Assembly (NCBI GenBank): GCA_030427705.1
Contig: JAUIBR010000036.1
Location: forward strand, 1 to 64,000
DNA from: a bacterium
GTDB lineage: Bacteria; Myxococcota_A; Bradymonadia; Bradymonadales; Bradymonadaceae
Reading direction: 5' to 3'
DNA length: 64,000 nt
Position 1 is the stretch's first letter, and the number at the start of each line of letters is the position of its first letter. The position numbers and the translations under genes were made by a program. The notes beneath the pieces are model-generated. The model searched no databases. It was given only the letters and a program-made list of their open reading frames with translations, and was not told where the DNA came from. Shown piece by piece: positions 35,239-44,827 of the stretch.

Positions 35239-35727
35239 TTGACGCAACGTGACACCGTCGTCATTGAACGGCCGAATTTGGAAGACGTCGAAGCTATCGC
35301 CACCCTCTTCGGGGAAGATATGGCTTCGCTGCGTATCGATGTCGCTCACGAAGACATGGTCGAACTTGCGCGGGCCGTCGTTCAAGAGCCGGACGAGGTG
35401 GAGTGCGAGTGCTGGGTTGCACGCGTGAAACCTGGCGCCCCTGCTGTGGGTGTGCTCCTGGCAAACTACAATTGGTCGTTGAAGTTCGCGGGACGCGCCC
35501 TCTGGATTGAAGAGCTTTACGTGACGCCGTCGGCTCGCCGACTGGGTATTGGACGGATGTTGGTCGAATGTCTGCTCGATTTCGCGGAAGACAACGAGAT
35601 CAAGGGCGTCGACCTTGAGGCCTATCAGGGTAATACCCCTGCCAGCATCTTGTACCGTTCGTTGGGATTTCACCGGCTTGGCCGAGAGCGTTTTTACTTC
35701 ATCGTTGGACCAAGGGATCGATTCTAA
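35239..35727 (+). CDS. GNAT family N-acetyltransferase
   Basis: A 162-residue single-domain acetyltransferase that would transfer an acetyl group from acetyl-CoA to an unidentified amine. The acetyl-CoA loop is ARRLGIGRML near residues 108-117 (R-x-x-G-x-G). ALWIEELYVTP just before it and YRSLGFHRLGRERFYF near the end are typical of beta-strands 4 and 7. The start is a TTG at 35239 with weak support. The stop codon overlaps the next ATG by one base, so it is coupled to the degenerate GGDEF protein. Substrate is unknown. Confidence 0.85.
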   Translation: MTQRDTVVIERPNLEDVEAIATLFGEDMASLRIDVAHEDMVELARAVVQEPDEVECECWVARVKPGAPAVGVLLANYNWSLKFAGRALWIEELYVTPSARRLGIGRMLVECLLDFAEDNEIKGVDLEAYQGNTPASILYRSLGFHRLGRERFYFIVGPRDRF

Positions 35728-37775
35728 TGAGTGAGCATCCTCGATTTCTTGTATACACCCGCGACGAACACCGTCGAAAACGCCTGGCACATCATATTGC
35801 TCGCCTCGTCGATGGACGGGTGGTCGCTGTCCTGAAGCCTGAACACGTCGACCGCGTTGCCGAGCAGTATCCGATTGCCGGTGCAGTGGTCGATATCAAT
35901 TCGCATGACCGCAATGTTCGTGGAATTATGAAGGCTGTCCGGGCCGCAGAATGGCAGAACGACCCAGCGATCGTTTACCTGTACGACGACACGGAATCCA
36001 CCATCGGGTTTATGGTGGAGGAACGCGCGGATTGGCTATCTCGGCGTCTGTCCAATCGCGAGATTGTGAAACGTCTGGTCGCAAGCGCCAACATTCCAAG
36101 CCCACTTGCTGAGGAAGACGACGACGACCCCAGCAGCATTGAGATGACCTTTGATGAGGTCGCCTTCGACCCCATGGAAGATGGGCTTGAGTTTAGCTCC
36201 TCGTTGGGTGACGACGCACGGGTCCGACTGTCCGAGGTGTTGGATGACATCGAGTCTCAGATTGAATCCAATGAATCACTTTCGAAGATTGCCTCATCCA
36301 TCGAACGTTCGGCAGCCCTTTTGGAAGGAACCGAAGTCGGACCGGAAACGAAGGAGCTGCTCACTGAGTCGCTAAACGAACCGACAGAACAACTCGTGCG
36401 AGAAGCCGTCCAACGGCTGCGTCGGTTCGCGAACACAGGTTCAGATATGCCGTGGGTCCTCTTCCTTTCCGAAGAAGATGGACCTGTGCAACTGGCCGCA
36501 GAACACATGCGTGACGTGTCGATCACGCGGGTCGTCAACTCGGTGGCAATGATGGACACGTGCCTCAAACGCGTGCCCGATGCGGTCGTCCTGATCGACT
36601 CGAACGGCGCACTTACGTCGCGTTCGCTCCAGCTCTTGCGATACTTCCAGCAATCAAACCCGATTCCAGTGTTGATTCGCCTGGTCGGCGAACGTTCAGG
36701 GGTCGGCGAGGCATCTGACTACGGTGTGACAGAAATCGTCGACCCGGAGATATCCGTTGAAGATTTTGCCGCCCGGGTTCGAGAGTTTGCGTATGAATCC
36801 ATGAAAAACCGGCCAAAAGCGCTGGTCTTGGATTTGGATGGGGATTTGATGCCAAAGATCAAAAGCTGGCTGGTGACCGGCAGCCTGACCCCCATGACGG
36901 TTCAACGGTTGCCAGATGTCACGGACGCCGCAGCCGATTGTGACATCATCTTCATGTCCGAAAAGTACACAAAGATCAGCGGCTTGGATGCTAGCCGAGT
37001 GCTGAGCCACGAGCTCAGAATGCTGCGGCCACCGATTATCCTCGTGACTGAGGCCGAACGCCTGGCCGAGCTGTGTCCCCGGGCGTCACAGCTGGGCATC
37101 GATGAACTCCTATCCTCAGATATGCCCGCAGACCAAGCCTCACGCCGCAGCTGGATGCTGATTGAGAACTACAGGCTCAGGATGCGGGCCGCCGAAATGG
37201 ACCGCGTGACCGGTGTCATGCACGCATGCGCCCTTTCTCGCCGGTTAACCGCACGCTTGAGCGAAGCGTCAGACAGCCTGTCTCTTCTTATGGTCGATGT
37301 GGACAACTTCCGCGGCATCCGAAAGTCATATGGCGATGCGGCGGCGCGAAAAGTACTTCGGACGTTGGCTGACCACCTGGCCGAAAAGTTCGGTACGCAG
37401 CAGGTTTATCGGGATTGGACCGACCGATTCTTCATCCTTCCAAAACGGCGGATTCGCGGTGAACGCGAGATGCGGGCCGTCGCCGATACGCTGAAGAGTT
37501 TCAACAAGATTACGTTCCGCTCCGATGACGGTCGTGGCTTCTACGCAACTCTGACAAGCGCCCATCTTTTGGTCCCGCAGGGTGTGTCAAACGCTCAATC
37601 TGTGTTGAACAAACTCACCCGCATCCTAACCCGTGCAAAAAACGCCCAACGCGGTGAAATGATGAGTGCCGCGATGGATCCAGCGTCCATCGGAGGCCTA
37701 CACCGAGATGCGGCAGAGCCAGAAAACAAGCGCCCCCGATGGGACCCGGTCGTCTTGACATGGAAAGATGACTGA
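35727..37775 (+). CDS. Multi receiver-like protein with degenerate GGDEF domain
   Basis: A 682-residue cytoplasmic protein. The first 110 residues look receiver-like (RFLVYTRDEHRRKR, AGAVVDIN). An acidic linker follows (AEEDDDDPSS), then two more receiver-like folds (about 245-355 and 365-475: PWVLFLSEEDG, ALVLDLDGDL). None shows a clear full phosphorylation pocket. The C-terminal domain (about 490-640) is GGDEF-like: LLMVDVDNFRGIRKSYGDAA matches the D-x-D-x-F-K-x-x-N-D-x-x-G-H block, but the signature GGDEF position reads WTDRF, so diguanylate cyclase activity is unlikely. A sensor or scaffold role is more probable. The ATG overlaps the GNAT stop. Confidence 0.75.
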   Translation: MSEHPRFLVYTRDEHRRKRLAHHIARLVDGRVVAVLKPEHVDRVAEQYPIAGAVVDINSHDRNVRGIMKAVRAAEWQNDPAIVYLYDDTESTIGFMVEERADWLSRRLSNREIVKRLVASANIPSPLAEEDDDDPSSIEMTFDEVAFDPMEDGLEFSSSLGDDARVRLSEVLDDIESQIESNESLSKIASSIERSAALLEGTEVGPETKELLTESLNEPTEQLVREAVQRLRRFANTGSDMPWVLFLSEEDGPVQLAAEHMRDVSITRVVNSVAMMDTCLKRVPDAVVLIDSNGALTSRSLQLLRYFQQSNPIPVLIRLVGERSGVGEASDYGVTEIVDPEISVEDFAARVREFAYESMKNRPKALVLDLDGDLMPKIKSWLVTGSLTPMTVQRLPDVTDAAADCDIIFMSEKYTKISGLDASRVLSHELRMLRPPIILVTEAERLAELCPRASQLGIDELLSSDMPADQASRRSWMLIENYRLRMRAAEMDRVTGVMHACALSRRLTARLSEASDSLSLLMVDVDNFRGIRKSYGDAAARKVLRTLADHLAEKFGTQQVYRDWTDRFFILPKRRIRGEREMRAVADTLKSFNKITFRSDDGRGFYATLTSAHLLVPQGVSNAQSVLNKLTRILTRAKNAQRGEMMSAAMDPASIGGLHRDAAEPENKRPRWDPVVLTWKDD

Positions 37776-37851
37776 ATTAGCGTGCCGCCGGCTCAGTATC
37801 TGCATCTAAGTACGGGCAACAAGGCCCTAATTTCTAGTCGGTGAACCCAAA

Positions 37852-38382
37852 ATGGCGCTCGCGTTTTCTGAAGAATCAGAAGCCAAATTCAACGAACTTG
37901 TCAGCCGATACCCAAACACTCGCGCGGCTCTCTTGCCGGCATTGTTCTTGGCTCAAGAAGAGTTCGGCTGGATTTCAGTTGAAGTGATGGACTACCTGGC
38001 GGAGCGGTTGGAACTTCCTCCCTCCCAAGTCCTGACGACAGCGACGTTCTACACGATGTACAACAAGCAACCGGTCGGAAAGTGCCACGTTCAGGTGTGC
38101 ACGACCTTGTCCTGCGCATTCCGCGGAGGATACGAGTTGCTTGAGCGGTTTGAAGACCGATTAGGTATCAAACGCGGTGAATCCACCCCAGACGGCAATT
38201 GGACGCTGACGGAGGTCGAGTGCCTCGCGTCGTGCGGGTCTGCACCAATGTTCCAGCTGACCGACTCCAAGGGCAATATGGAGTACTTCGAAGACCTGGA
38301 CTCCGAAGAGAAGTTTGAAACCGTCGTCAAAGAGCTAGAAAGCCGATTGCCGAACCTCCCTGACCCTCGAGACATGCACTAG
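37852..38382 (+). CDS. nuoE: NADH dehydrogenase subunit E
   Basis: The 24-kDa 2Fe-2S subunit of complex I, 176 residues. The thioredoxin-like fold carries CTTLSC (C-x4-C) and CLASC (C-x3-C), the four cluster ligands. The N-terminal helical part (ALLPALFLAQEEFGWIS) is the family hallmark. It passes electrons with NuoF in the NADH module. It is the first gene of the seven-gene nuo run here; the 76 bp before the ATG contain no promoter that I would call. The stop is 20 bp from nuoF. Confidence 0.95.
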   Translation: MALAFSEESEAKFNELVSRYPNTRAALLPALFLAQEEFGWISVEVMDYLAERLELPPSQVLTTATFYTMYNKQPVGKCHVQVCTTLSCAFRGGYELLERFEDRLGIKRGESTPDGNWTLTEVECLASCGSAPMFQLTDSKGNMEYFEDLDSEEKFETVVKELESRLPNLPDPRDMH

Positions 38383-38402
38383 CTGCACGGAGAAGAAACG
38401 CG

Positions 38403-39722
38403 ATGGAAGAGTTGTTCCTTAGCCGAAATTTCAAAATCGAGAATGGTCACACCCTCCCCGTCTATGAGAGCGGCGGAGGTTATCAGCGCCTGAAGAAGGC
38501 GCTAAACATGGATTCGGCCACGATTATCGACGAGGTCAAGAAGTCCAACCTCCGCGGTCGCGGTGGTGCCGGTTTCCCGACCGGCGTCAAATGGGGCTTC
38601 ATGCCCAAAGAATCGGAACTTCCCAAGTACCTCACAGTCAATGCCGACGAGGGGGAGCCTGGCACGTTCAAAGACCGCTACATCATGGAGCTGGACCCAC
38701 ACCTTCTGATCGAAGGCTGCATAATCACGGCATGGACGCTAGGTCTGCGGTACGGGTACATCTACGTCCGTGGTGAGCTCCAGTTCGCGATTCGACGTCT
38801 CGAAGCAGCGATCAAGGAAGCGTACGCAAAAGGCTATCTGGGCCAGAAGATTCAGGGCAAAGACTTCGACTTCGACCTCTACGTCCATCCGTCTGGCGGT
38901 GCGTACATCTGCGGTGAAGAAACTGGGATGATCGAAGGGTTGGAAGGCAAACCTGGCCAACCTCGCATGAAGCCGCCGTTCCCCGCGGTGGTAGGCGCCT
39001 TCAACGCACCGACCTTGGTGAATAACGTTGAAACCATTGCTGCCATCCCGTGGATCATTGAGCGTGGCGGCGAGTGGTGGGCATCGATGGGCATCGAGAA
39101 AAATGGTGGCCCGAAGCTTTACGGCTTGTCTGGACACATCAAGAAACCCGGTGTCTACGAGGCACCTAGCGGTGTTTCCGTGCGCGAACTTTTGGAAGAT
39201 TACGGTGGAGGAATGCTCGACGGCAGCGACCTCAAGGGATACATCCCAGGGGGTTCGTCATGCCGCGTGATGCTTCCTGACACCCTCGACGCCCTGATGG
39301 GCTTCGAGTCAATGCGTGAGGCCGGAAGTTCGCTGGGCACCGGCTGCATCACATTCATGGACCACACGACCTGCATGGTCCGAATTGCCGGCCGATTGGC
39401 GCACTTCTACCATCATGAGTCGTGCGGCCAGTGTACGCCTTGCCGCGAAGGTTCAGGATGGGCCACGAAGGTGCTCGACCAGATTGAAAACGGCAACGGC
39501 CGGATGGAGGATTTGGACCTCCTGTTGGACATCTGCGACAACATCGAAGGCAACACCATCTGCGCACTTGGGGACTCAATCTCTATCCCCGTCCGCAGCT
39601 ACGTCGAGCTATTCACGCAAGAGTTCGAAGACCATATCCGACGAAAGGGATGCCCGTTCCCTGCATGGAGCCTTCGAAGTTCTGCTTCCACGCGTGCTGA
39701 GGCGGTCGCCGGGGCGGAATGA
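38403..39722 (+). CDS. nuoF: NADH dehydrogenase subunit F
   Basis: The 51-kDa subunit that binds NADH, FMN and a 4Fe-4S cluster, 439 residues. The NADH-binding glycine loop is RGRGGAGFPTGVKW near residues 50-64, followed by NADEGEPGTFKDR (FMN site), YICGEETGMIEGLEG and the cluster motif SCGQCTPCREG near 340, with the fourth cysteine in NTICALGD. The length is typical. It is followed by only 92 bp before nuoJ; the canonical nuoG, H and I are not between them. Confidence 0.97.
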   Translation: MEELFLSRNFKIENGHTLPVYESGGGYQRLKKALNMDSATIIDEVKKSNLRGRGGAGFPTGVKWGFMPKESELPKYLTVNADEGEPGTFKDRYIMELDPHLLIEGCIITAWTLGLRYGYIYVRGELQFAIRRLEAAIKEAYAKGYLGQKIQGKDFDFDLYVHPSGGAYICGEETGMIEGLEGKPGQPRMKPPFPAVVGAFNAPTLVNNVETIAAIPWIIERGGEWWASMGIEKNGGPKLYGLSGHIKKPGVYEAPSGVSVRELLEDYGGGMLDGSDLKGYIPGGSSCRVMLPDTLDALMGFESMREAGSSLGTGCITFMDHTTCMVRIAGRLAHFYHHESCGQCTPCREGSGWATKVLDQIENGNGRMEDLDLLLDICDNIEGNTICALGDSISIPVRSYVELFTQEFEDHIRRKGCPFPAWSLRSSASTRAEAVAGAE

Positions 39723-39814
39723 GGCCTTGTCCTCTCCCCGAAAATGCGGTACTTCCGCGCACGCACAAGTGATTATACCTGCACCACATTTTGAGCAGGT
39801 AAGACGGAGTTTCC

Positions 39815-40585
39815 ATGGCGATTTGGGAAACTGTTTTCTTCTACATCTTTGCGTCAGGGGCGCTGCTGACAAGTCTCGGCGTCATCCTGTTTCGCAATCC
39901 GCTCTATAGCGCGATATCACTGATCGTAGATTTCTTTTTCTTCGCAGGACTTTACGTCCTGCTCTCGGCGCACTTCATGGCGCTGATTCAGGTCCTGGTG
40001 TACGGCGGCGCCATCATGGTGTTGTTCATGTTCATCATCATGCTCCTGAATCTGCGGGACGACGAGATAGAGCGCCCCACGTTCCGAGCACATTATGCGG
40101 TGGCGGTTGCGGTCAGCTTGGGGTTGTTCCTGAGCATTTGGACTGTCCTCCAACCGCTATACAACTCGGAGAGCGTCAAGACGGCGCGCGCCGCAGCGAC
40201 GCAACAATACGAGGCCGCCAAGCAAAATGCGGGTGAAGGTGAGGAGGTCGCCACTCCTGTCATCGCAACTCAGACCATCGTTCCTGGACTGCACGCTGAT
40301 ATCAACGAACCCGCAATGAACGGGCTCTACACCAGCAAACTGAACGCAATCAAAAGCGGTCAAGCCTCCCCTGCGGACGGCAAGTATCCGGTAGTCAACA
40401 ACCGCCCACCGTTTGTTGTGCCACCTATGATCGACCCGGCCGGAAAGAAGCCACCCAAGTTTGGGACCGTGGAACCCATCGCCGTTCTGCTCGTGAATCG
40501 ATTTGTCATTCCGTTTGAATTGACCGCGATTCTTCTCCTGGCCGCCATCATCGGCGCCGTCATCATCGCCAAGAAGCGCCTGTAG
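39815..40585 (+). CDS. nuoJ: NADH dehydrogenase subunit J with enlarged loop
   Basis: A 256-residue membrane subunit of complex I; the usual length is about 165-180. The N-terminal helices ([20 protein letters not shown], then the conserved [25 protein letters not shown] and [16 protein letters not shown] blocks) and the final helix ([20 protein letters not shown]) are normal. Between them, residues 115-215 form an additional polar loop ([30 protein letters not shown]) which must lie outside the membrane. GGAG lies 5 bp before the ATG. Confidence 0.93.
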   Translation: MAIWETVFFYIFASGALLTSLGVILFRNPLYSAISLIVDFFFFAGLYVLLSAHFMALIQVLVYGGAIMVLFMFIIMLLNLRDDEIERPTFRAHYAVAVAVSLGLFLSIWTVLQPLYNSESVKTARAAATQQYEAAKQNAGEGEEVATPVIATQTIVPGLHADINEPAMNGLYTSKLNAIKSGQASPADGKYPVVNNRPPFVVPPMIDPAGKKPPKFGTVEPIAVLLVNRFVIPFELTAILLLAAIIGAVIIAKKRL

Positions 40586-40598
40586 GCAGGAGGTCACG

Positions 40599-40904
40599 AT
40601 GGAAATCACGCTCTTCCATTACCTGGTCCTTGCCGCCGCCACGTTCTGCGTGGGGATGGTTGGCGTTCTGGTCCGGCGTAATGCAATCACGCTCTTCATG
40701 TGCATCGAGCTGATGCTCAATTCGGTGAATCTGACGTTCATCGCGTTCAGCAAATATCGAGTCGACTTCGATGGTCACATTTTTGCGTTCTTCGTCATGG
40801 CAGTCGCGGCCGCAGAAGCCGCGGTTGGCCTTGCTTTGATCATTCACATCTTCCGGCATCACCGAAGCGTGAACGTCGACGAGGCTAACGAGCTAAGACT
40901 TTAG
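40599..40904 (+). CDS. nuoK: NADH dehydrogenase subunit K
   Basis: A 101-residue, three-helix complex I subunit. The conserved glutamates of the proton path lie in [14 protein letters not shown] and [19 protein letters not shown] lies upstream of the ATG. It is 13 bp after nuoJ and 38 bp before nuoL, in the expected J-K-L order. Confidence 0.97.
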   Translation: MEITLFHYLVLAAATFCVGMVGVLVRRNAITLFMCIELMLNSVNLTFIAFSKYRVDFDGHIFAFFVMAVAAAEAAVGLALIIHIFRHHRSVNVDEANELRL

Positions 40905-40942
40905 ACCGAGGACACCACGCTCTTTGAGCGCGAGTGGGTGCT

Positions 40943-43024
40943 ATGGAACAAATTTTCTCCAATGACTTTCACTACCTGGGCTTGATCGTCCTGTTCCCGT
41001 TACTTGGGGCGATCATCAATGGTGTGTTTGGGTCAAAACTCCCGAAGTCGGTGGTCGACATCATCGCCAGTGGCGCGGTGTTGCTTTCGTTCTTCTTCTC
41101 GATTCTATCGGTCAACATCCTCGTTCAGAGCCCTGATTCCGTTCTGACGTACACCGCGTATCAGTGGATTTACACAGGTTCACTGTCGCTGGACATCGCA
41201 TTCATGCTCGACCCGCTGTCCGCGATGATGATTCTCATCATCACGGGTGTCGGTTTCCTGATTCACCTCTATTCGACAAGCTACATGGCCGAAGACCCGG
41301 CCAAGTGGAAGTACTTCTCGTATCTCAACCTCTTCGTCTTCGCGATGTTGCTGCTGGTTCTGGGTAAGAACCTGCTCGTGACCTTCATCGGTTGGGAGGG
41401 CGTCGGCGCTTGCAGTTACTTGCTGATTGGCTTCTGGTACACGGACGACGAGAAAGCCGCCGCCGGTCAGAAAGCCTTCATCGTCAACCGAATCGGGGAC
41501 TTCGCATTCATCGTCGGCATCCTGCTGCTCTACAGCGAAACCGGCACCTTCGACTATATCCAAATCCACGAGATGGTTACCGGAAGCGCAGCCATCGCAA
41601 TCGCCCCAGTGGCGGCTCCCGCAGTTATCCTGATATTCATCGGCTGCACAGGTAAGAGCGCCCAATTCCCGCTCTACACCTGGCTCCCAGACGCAATGGC
41701 TGGCCCAACGCCGGTTTCCGCACTTATCCACGCGGCGACGATGGTGACGTCGGGTATCTTTCTATTGTCCCGACTCAATGGGCTCGTCTCGATGTCCCAT
41801 GAAGCGATGTGGATTATCGCGATTGTCGGCGCAATAACGGCGTTCTTTGCTGCGACGATGGCCCTGGTCAACAACGACATCAAAGGCGTGCTCGCCTATT
41901 CAACCGTCAGCCAGCTTGGTTACATGTTCATCGGTATCGGAGTCGGCTCCTTCGTGGGAGCCGTCTTCCATCTGATGACACACGCCTTCTTCAAGGCTTG
42001 CTTGTTCCTTGGTTCTGGCTCGGTAATCCACGCCATGGGTGGCGAACAGGACATTCGGAAAATGGGCGGCTTGAAGAAGTGGATGCCAGTGACGCGCATG
42101 ACGTTCCTCGTTGCATGCGTGGCTATCGCGGGTATTCCCATTATCGGCGCTGGCTTCTTCTCGAAAGACCTCATTCTCTGGGGAGCATTGAGCAACGTCC
42201 ATGCGGCACAAATTGAGCCGGTGGCAGCGGGCGGAATCCAAGTCCAGTACCTGATTTCCCAAGCGCTTCCAGCCATTACTTCTGGCTCCGCCTTGGAAAT
42301 CGCCACGATGGCTGAAGTCATCAGTTGGGTTGTTTACCTGCTTGGTGTTGTGACCGCGTTCATGACCGCTTTCTACATGTTCCGATTGTATTTCCTCACT
42401 TTCGAAGGTGAGTGTCGCGCGGACGAAGAAACGCAGGCTCACTTGCACGAGTCGCCGCCAGCCATCTTGATTGCTCTCATCGTGCTTGCCGTCCTCAGCT
42501 TTATTGGTGGATGGACCGGTTGGCCGCATGTCTGGGCACCTGAAGGTGCAGCGCATTACATGCTGGCGTTTGAACACTGGTTCGACCCTGTCTTCCAGAC
42601 AACGCAAGACTACCGAATCGCGAACCGATTCGGTGACGGCTACGCTGCGTGGGAATGGGGCTCCATCATTGTTGGCTCAACCATGGCCTTCTCGGGCGTC
42701 GGATTGGCTTATCTATTCTACCGAAAGCGCCCAGGACTGCCGCGTGCGGTATCCGAGCGCCTCGCAAAGGTTCACACAGCGCTGCTCAATAAGTGGTGGG
42801 TCGACGAAATCTACGACTTCCTCTTTGTGAAGCGCGCCATTCAGGCCGGAAAGGCCTCCTACGATTTCGACCGGTTCTTCCTCGACGGACTGCTGGTCAA
42901 CGGCGCCGGCTTCGTAACGGCGAGCTTGGGTAAAGCGATGCGTCACCTACAGAGCGGTGATGTTCAGCGCTATGCGACGTACATCGTACTCGCGATTGTT
43001 CTCGCTCTCATGGCGCTTCTCTAA
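40943..43024 (+). CDS. nuoL: NADH dehydrogenase subunit L
   Basis: The largest proton-pumping antiporter-like subunit of complex I, about 693 residues and 15-16 membrane helices. Conserved blocks are GWEGVGACSYLLIGFWY near 140, AQFPLYTWLPDAMAGPTPVSALIHAATMV near 240 and GVLAYSTVSQLGYMF near 315; the C-terminal lateral helix and terminal helix (NKWWVDEIYDFLFVKRA) are present. ATG 40943 is preferred over GTG 40934, which adds three residues. It is followed 18 bp later by nuoM. Confidence 0.97.
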   Translation: MEQIFSNDFHYLGLIVLFPLLGAIINGVFGSKLPKSVVDIIASGAVLLSFFFSILSVNILVQSPDSVLTYTAYQWIYTGSLSLDIAFMLDPLSAMMILIITGVGFLIHLYSTSYMAEDPAKWKYFSYLNLFVFAMLLLVLGKNLLVTFIGWEGVGACSYLLIGFWYTDDEKAAAGQKAFIVNRIGDFAFIVGILLLYSETGTFDYIQIHEMVTGSAAIAIAPVAAPAVILIFIGCTGKSAQFPLYTWLPDAMAGPTPVSALIHAATMVTSGIFLLSRLNGLVSMSHEAMWIIAIVGAITAFFAATMALVNNDIKGVLAYSTVSQLGYMFIGIGVGSFVGAVFHLMTHAFFKACLFLGSGSVIHAMGGEQDIRKMGGLKKWMPVTRMTFLVACVAIAGIPIIGAGFFSKDLILWGALSNVHAAQIEPVAAGGIQVQYLISQALPAITSGSALEIATMAEVISWVVYLLGVVTAFMTAFYMFRLYFLTFEGECRADEETQAHLHESPPAILIALIVLAVLSFIGGWTGWPHVWAPEGAAHYMLAFEHWFDPVFQTTQDYRIANRFGDGYAAWEWGSIIVGSTMAFSGVGLAYLFYRKRPGLPRAVSERLAKVHTALLNKWWVDEIYDFLFVKRAIQAGKASYDFDRFFLDGLLVNGAGFVTASLGKAMRHLQSGDVQRYATYIVLAIVLALMALL

Positions 43025-43042
43025 GCGGAAAGGATTTCGACG

Positions 43043-44827
43043 ATGTTTGAAATGATGACTACACCGCTGCTGGGAGCACCACTTGTCGCCGACGGAGGCA
43101 TTCCGTGGCTGACGCTGACCACGTTCCTGCCGCTCTTAGCCGCAATCGCATTGGCGTTTGTTCCAAAGCAGCAATTCAATATCCACAGAAACGGTGCCCT
43201 CCTTGCGTCGCTTACGACGTTTCTGGTCAGCATTCCGATTCTGTTCAACTTCCAAGCCCGAATCCCAGTCGCAGAAGGCCAGCCCTTCACTTTCCAACTC
43301 ATGGAAGGTCCAATCGAATGGATTCCATCGCTTGGGATAACCTACACGCTTGGCATTGATGGCATCAGCCTCTGGCTGGTCATGCTGACGACCTTCACCT
43401 TACCAATCGCGATTCTCTCGACGTTCTCGGCCGTAAACAAGAACGTCAAAGAGTACATGATTTCCCTGCTCATCCTTGAAACCGGCATGATCGGCGCGTT
43501 GGTCTCGGTCGACGTGTTCCTGTTCTACGTGTTCTGGGAGATGATGCTGATTCCGATGTACCTCATCATCGGAGTCTGGGGCGGCGACGACCGCATCCAC
43601 GCCGCGGTTAAATTCTTCGTCTATACGATGGTCGGTAGCCTCTTGATGCTGGTTGGCATCCTCTACGTCTACTTCAAGACGGACGTGAACGGTGCCCACA
43701 GCTTCCTGTTGACCGATATGTTTGCGGTTGTGCAGGGACTATCGGCTCAAGAGCAAATCATTCTTTTCGCCGGGTTCTTCCTAGCGTTCGCCATCAAAGT
43801 CCCATTGTTCCCGTTCCACACCTGGTTGCCCTTGGCCCACGTTCAAGCCCCAACAGCTGGTTCGGTGATTCTGGCGGCGGTCCTGTTGAAGATGGGAACC
43901 TACGGACTTCTACGCTACGCATTCCCGCTCTTCCCCGATGCCGTGAAGCTGTTCGCGCCATACATCGCGATATTGGCGTCCATCGGCATCGTATACGGAG
44001 CCATCGTCGCGATGGTGCAAGACGACGTGAAGAAGCTCGTCGCGTACAGCTCAGTAAGCCACCTGGGCTTCTGTGTACTAGGGCTCGTGGCGATGACGCC
44101 GCAAGGAATTCAAGGCGGGATGTTCATCATGCTCGCTCACGGCATCGCGACGGGAGGACTCTTCCTCTGCGTTGGCATTCTTTATGAACGTCGACACACT
44201 AAGAAAATCAAGGACTACGGCGGAGTTGCTAAGGCAATGCCCATCTTCGCGACGTTCTTCATGATCATGGTCTTCGCGTCAGTCGGTCTTCCTGGGCTCA
44301 ATGGATTCGTCGGAGAATTCCTCGCAATCCTGGGCACCGCGCAAAGCAAGTTCCTTTGGTTCGATGCGCCGTTGGTCTCGACGATTGGCGAAGCAAGTTG
44401 GCAATTCCAATCGATGGAAAATGGCACCTTCCCGGCGCCTGGACAGATGGCTGGACCTGAGTACACCGCCCTGGCGTTCGCGGCCGTGGCTGCGAGCGGA
44501 GTCATCTTTGCCGCAGGCTACTTGCTGTGGATGTTCCGACGCGTGATGTTCGGACCGTTGACCAACCCTGAAAACCAGAAGCTGCGCGACCTAAACGGGC
44601 GCGAGATTCTCTACATGATCCCGCTGATTCTCATGGCGATTCACATGGGCGTTTTCCCGAAGTTCTACTTGAGCCGAATGGAACCGTCGGTTGACCAGTT
44701 CCTTCGATACATGGACGCAAATGTGACGGCCAAAGACACCGTCCGCGTCGAGCGTATCGACAGTTCCTACGTGCCGGTAAAATCGCTGAGACACGATAAA
44801 GGCGAAGAAGCAGAGGCAGGACAATGA
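43043..44827 (+). CDS. nuoM: NADH dehydrogenase subunit M
   Basis: A 594-residue antiporter-like complex I subunit with about 14 helices. Conserved segments are TYTLGIDGISLWLVMLTTF near 100, YVFWEMMLIPMYLIIG near 160, FPFHTWLPLAHVQAPTAGSVILA near 255 and KKLVAYSSVSHLGF near 330. It has a C-terminal extension of about 45 residues (RVERIDSSYVPVKSL) after the last helix, longer than in E. coli. AAAGGA lies before the ATG. The last bases overlap nuoN (ATGA). Confidence 0.97.
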   Translation: MFEMMTTPLLGAPLVADGGIPWLTLTTFLPLLAAIALAFVPKQQFNIHRNGALLASLTTFLVSIPILFNFQARIPVAEGQPFTFQLMEGPIEWIPSLGITYTLGIDGISLWLVMLTTFTLPIAILSTFSAVNKNVKEYMISLLILETGMIGALVSVDVFLFYVFWEMMLIPMYLIIGVWGGDDRIHAAVKFFVYTMVGSLLMLVGILYVYFKTDVNGAHSFLLTDMFAVVQGLSAQEQIILFAGFFLAFAIKVPLFPFHTWLPLAHVQAPTAGSVILAAVLLKMGTYGLLRYAFPLFPDAVKLFAPYIAILASIGIVYGAIVAMVQDDVKKLVAYSSVSHLGFCVLGLVAMTPQGIQGGMFIMLAHGIATGGLFLCVGILYERRHTKKIKDYGGVAKAMPIFATFFMIMVFASVGLPGLNGFVGEFLAILGTAQSKFLWFDAPLVSTIGEASWQFQSMENGTFPAPGQMAGPEYTALAFAAVAASGVIFAAGYLLWMFRRVMFGPLTNPENQKLRDLNGREILYMIPLILMAIHMGVFPKFYLSRMEPSVDQFLRYMDANVTAKDTVRVERIDSSYVPVKSLRHDKGEEAEAGQ

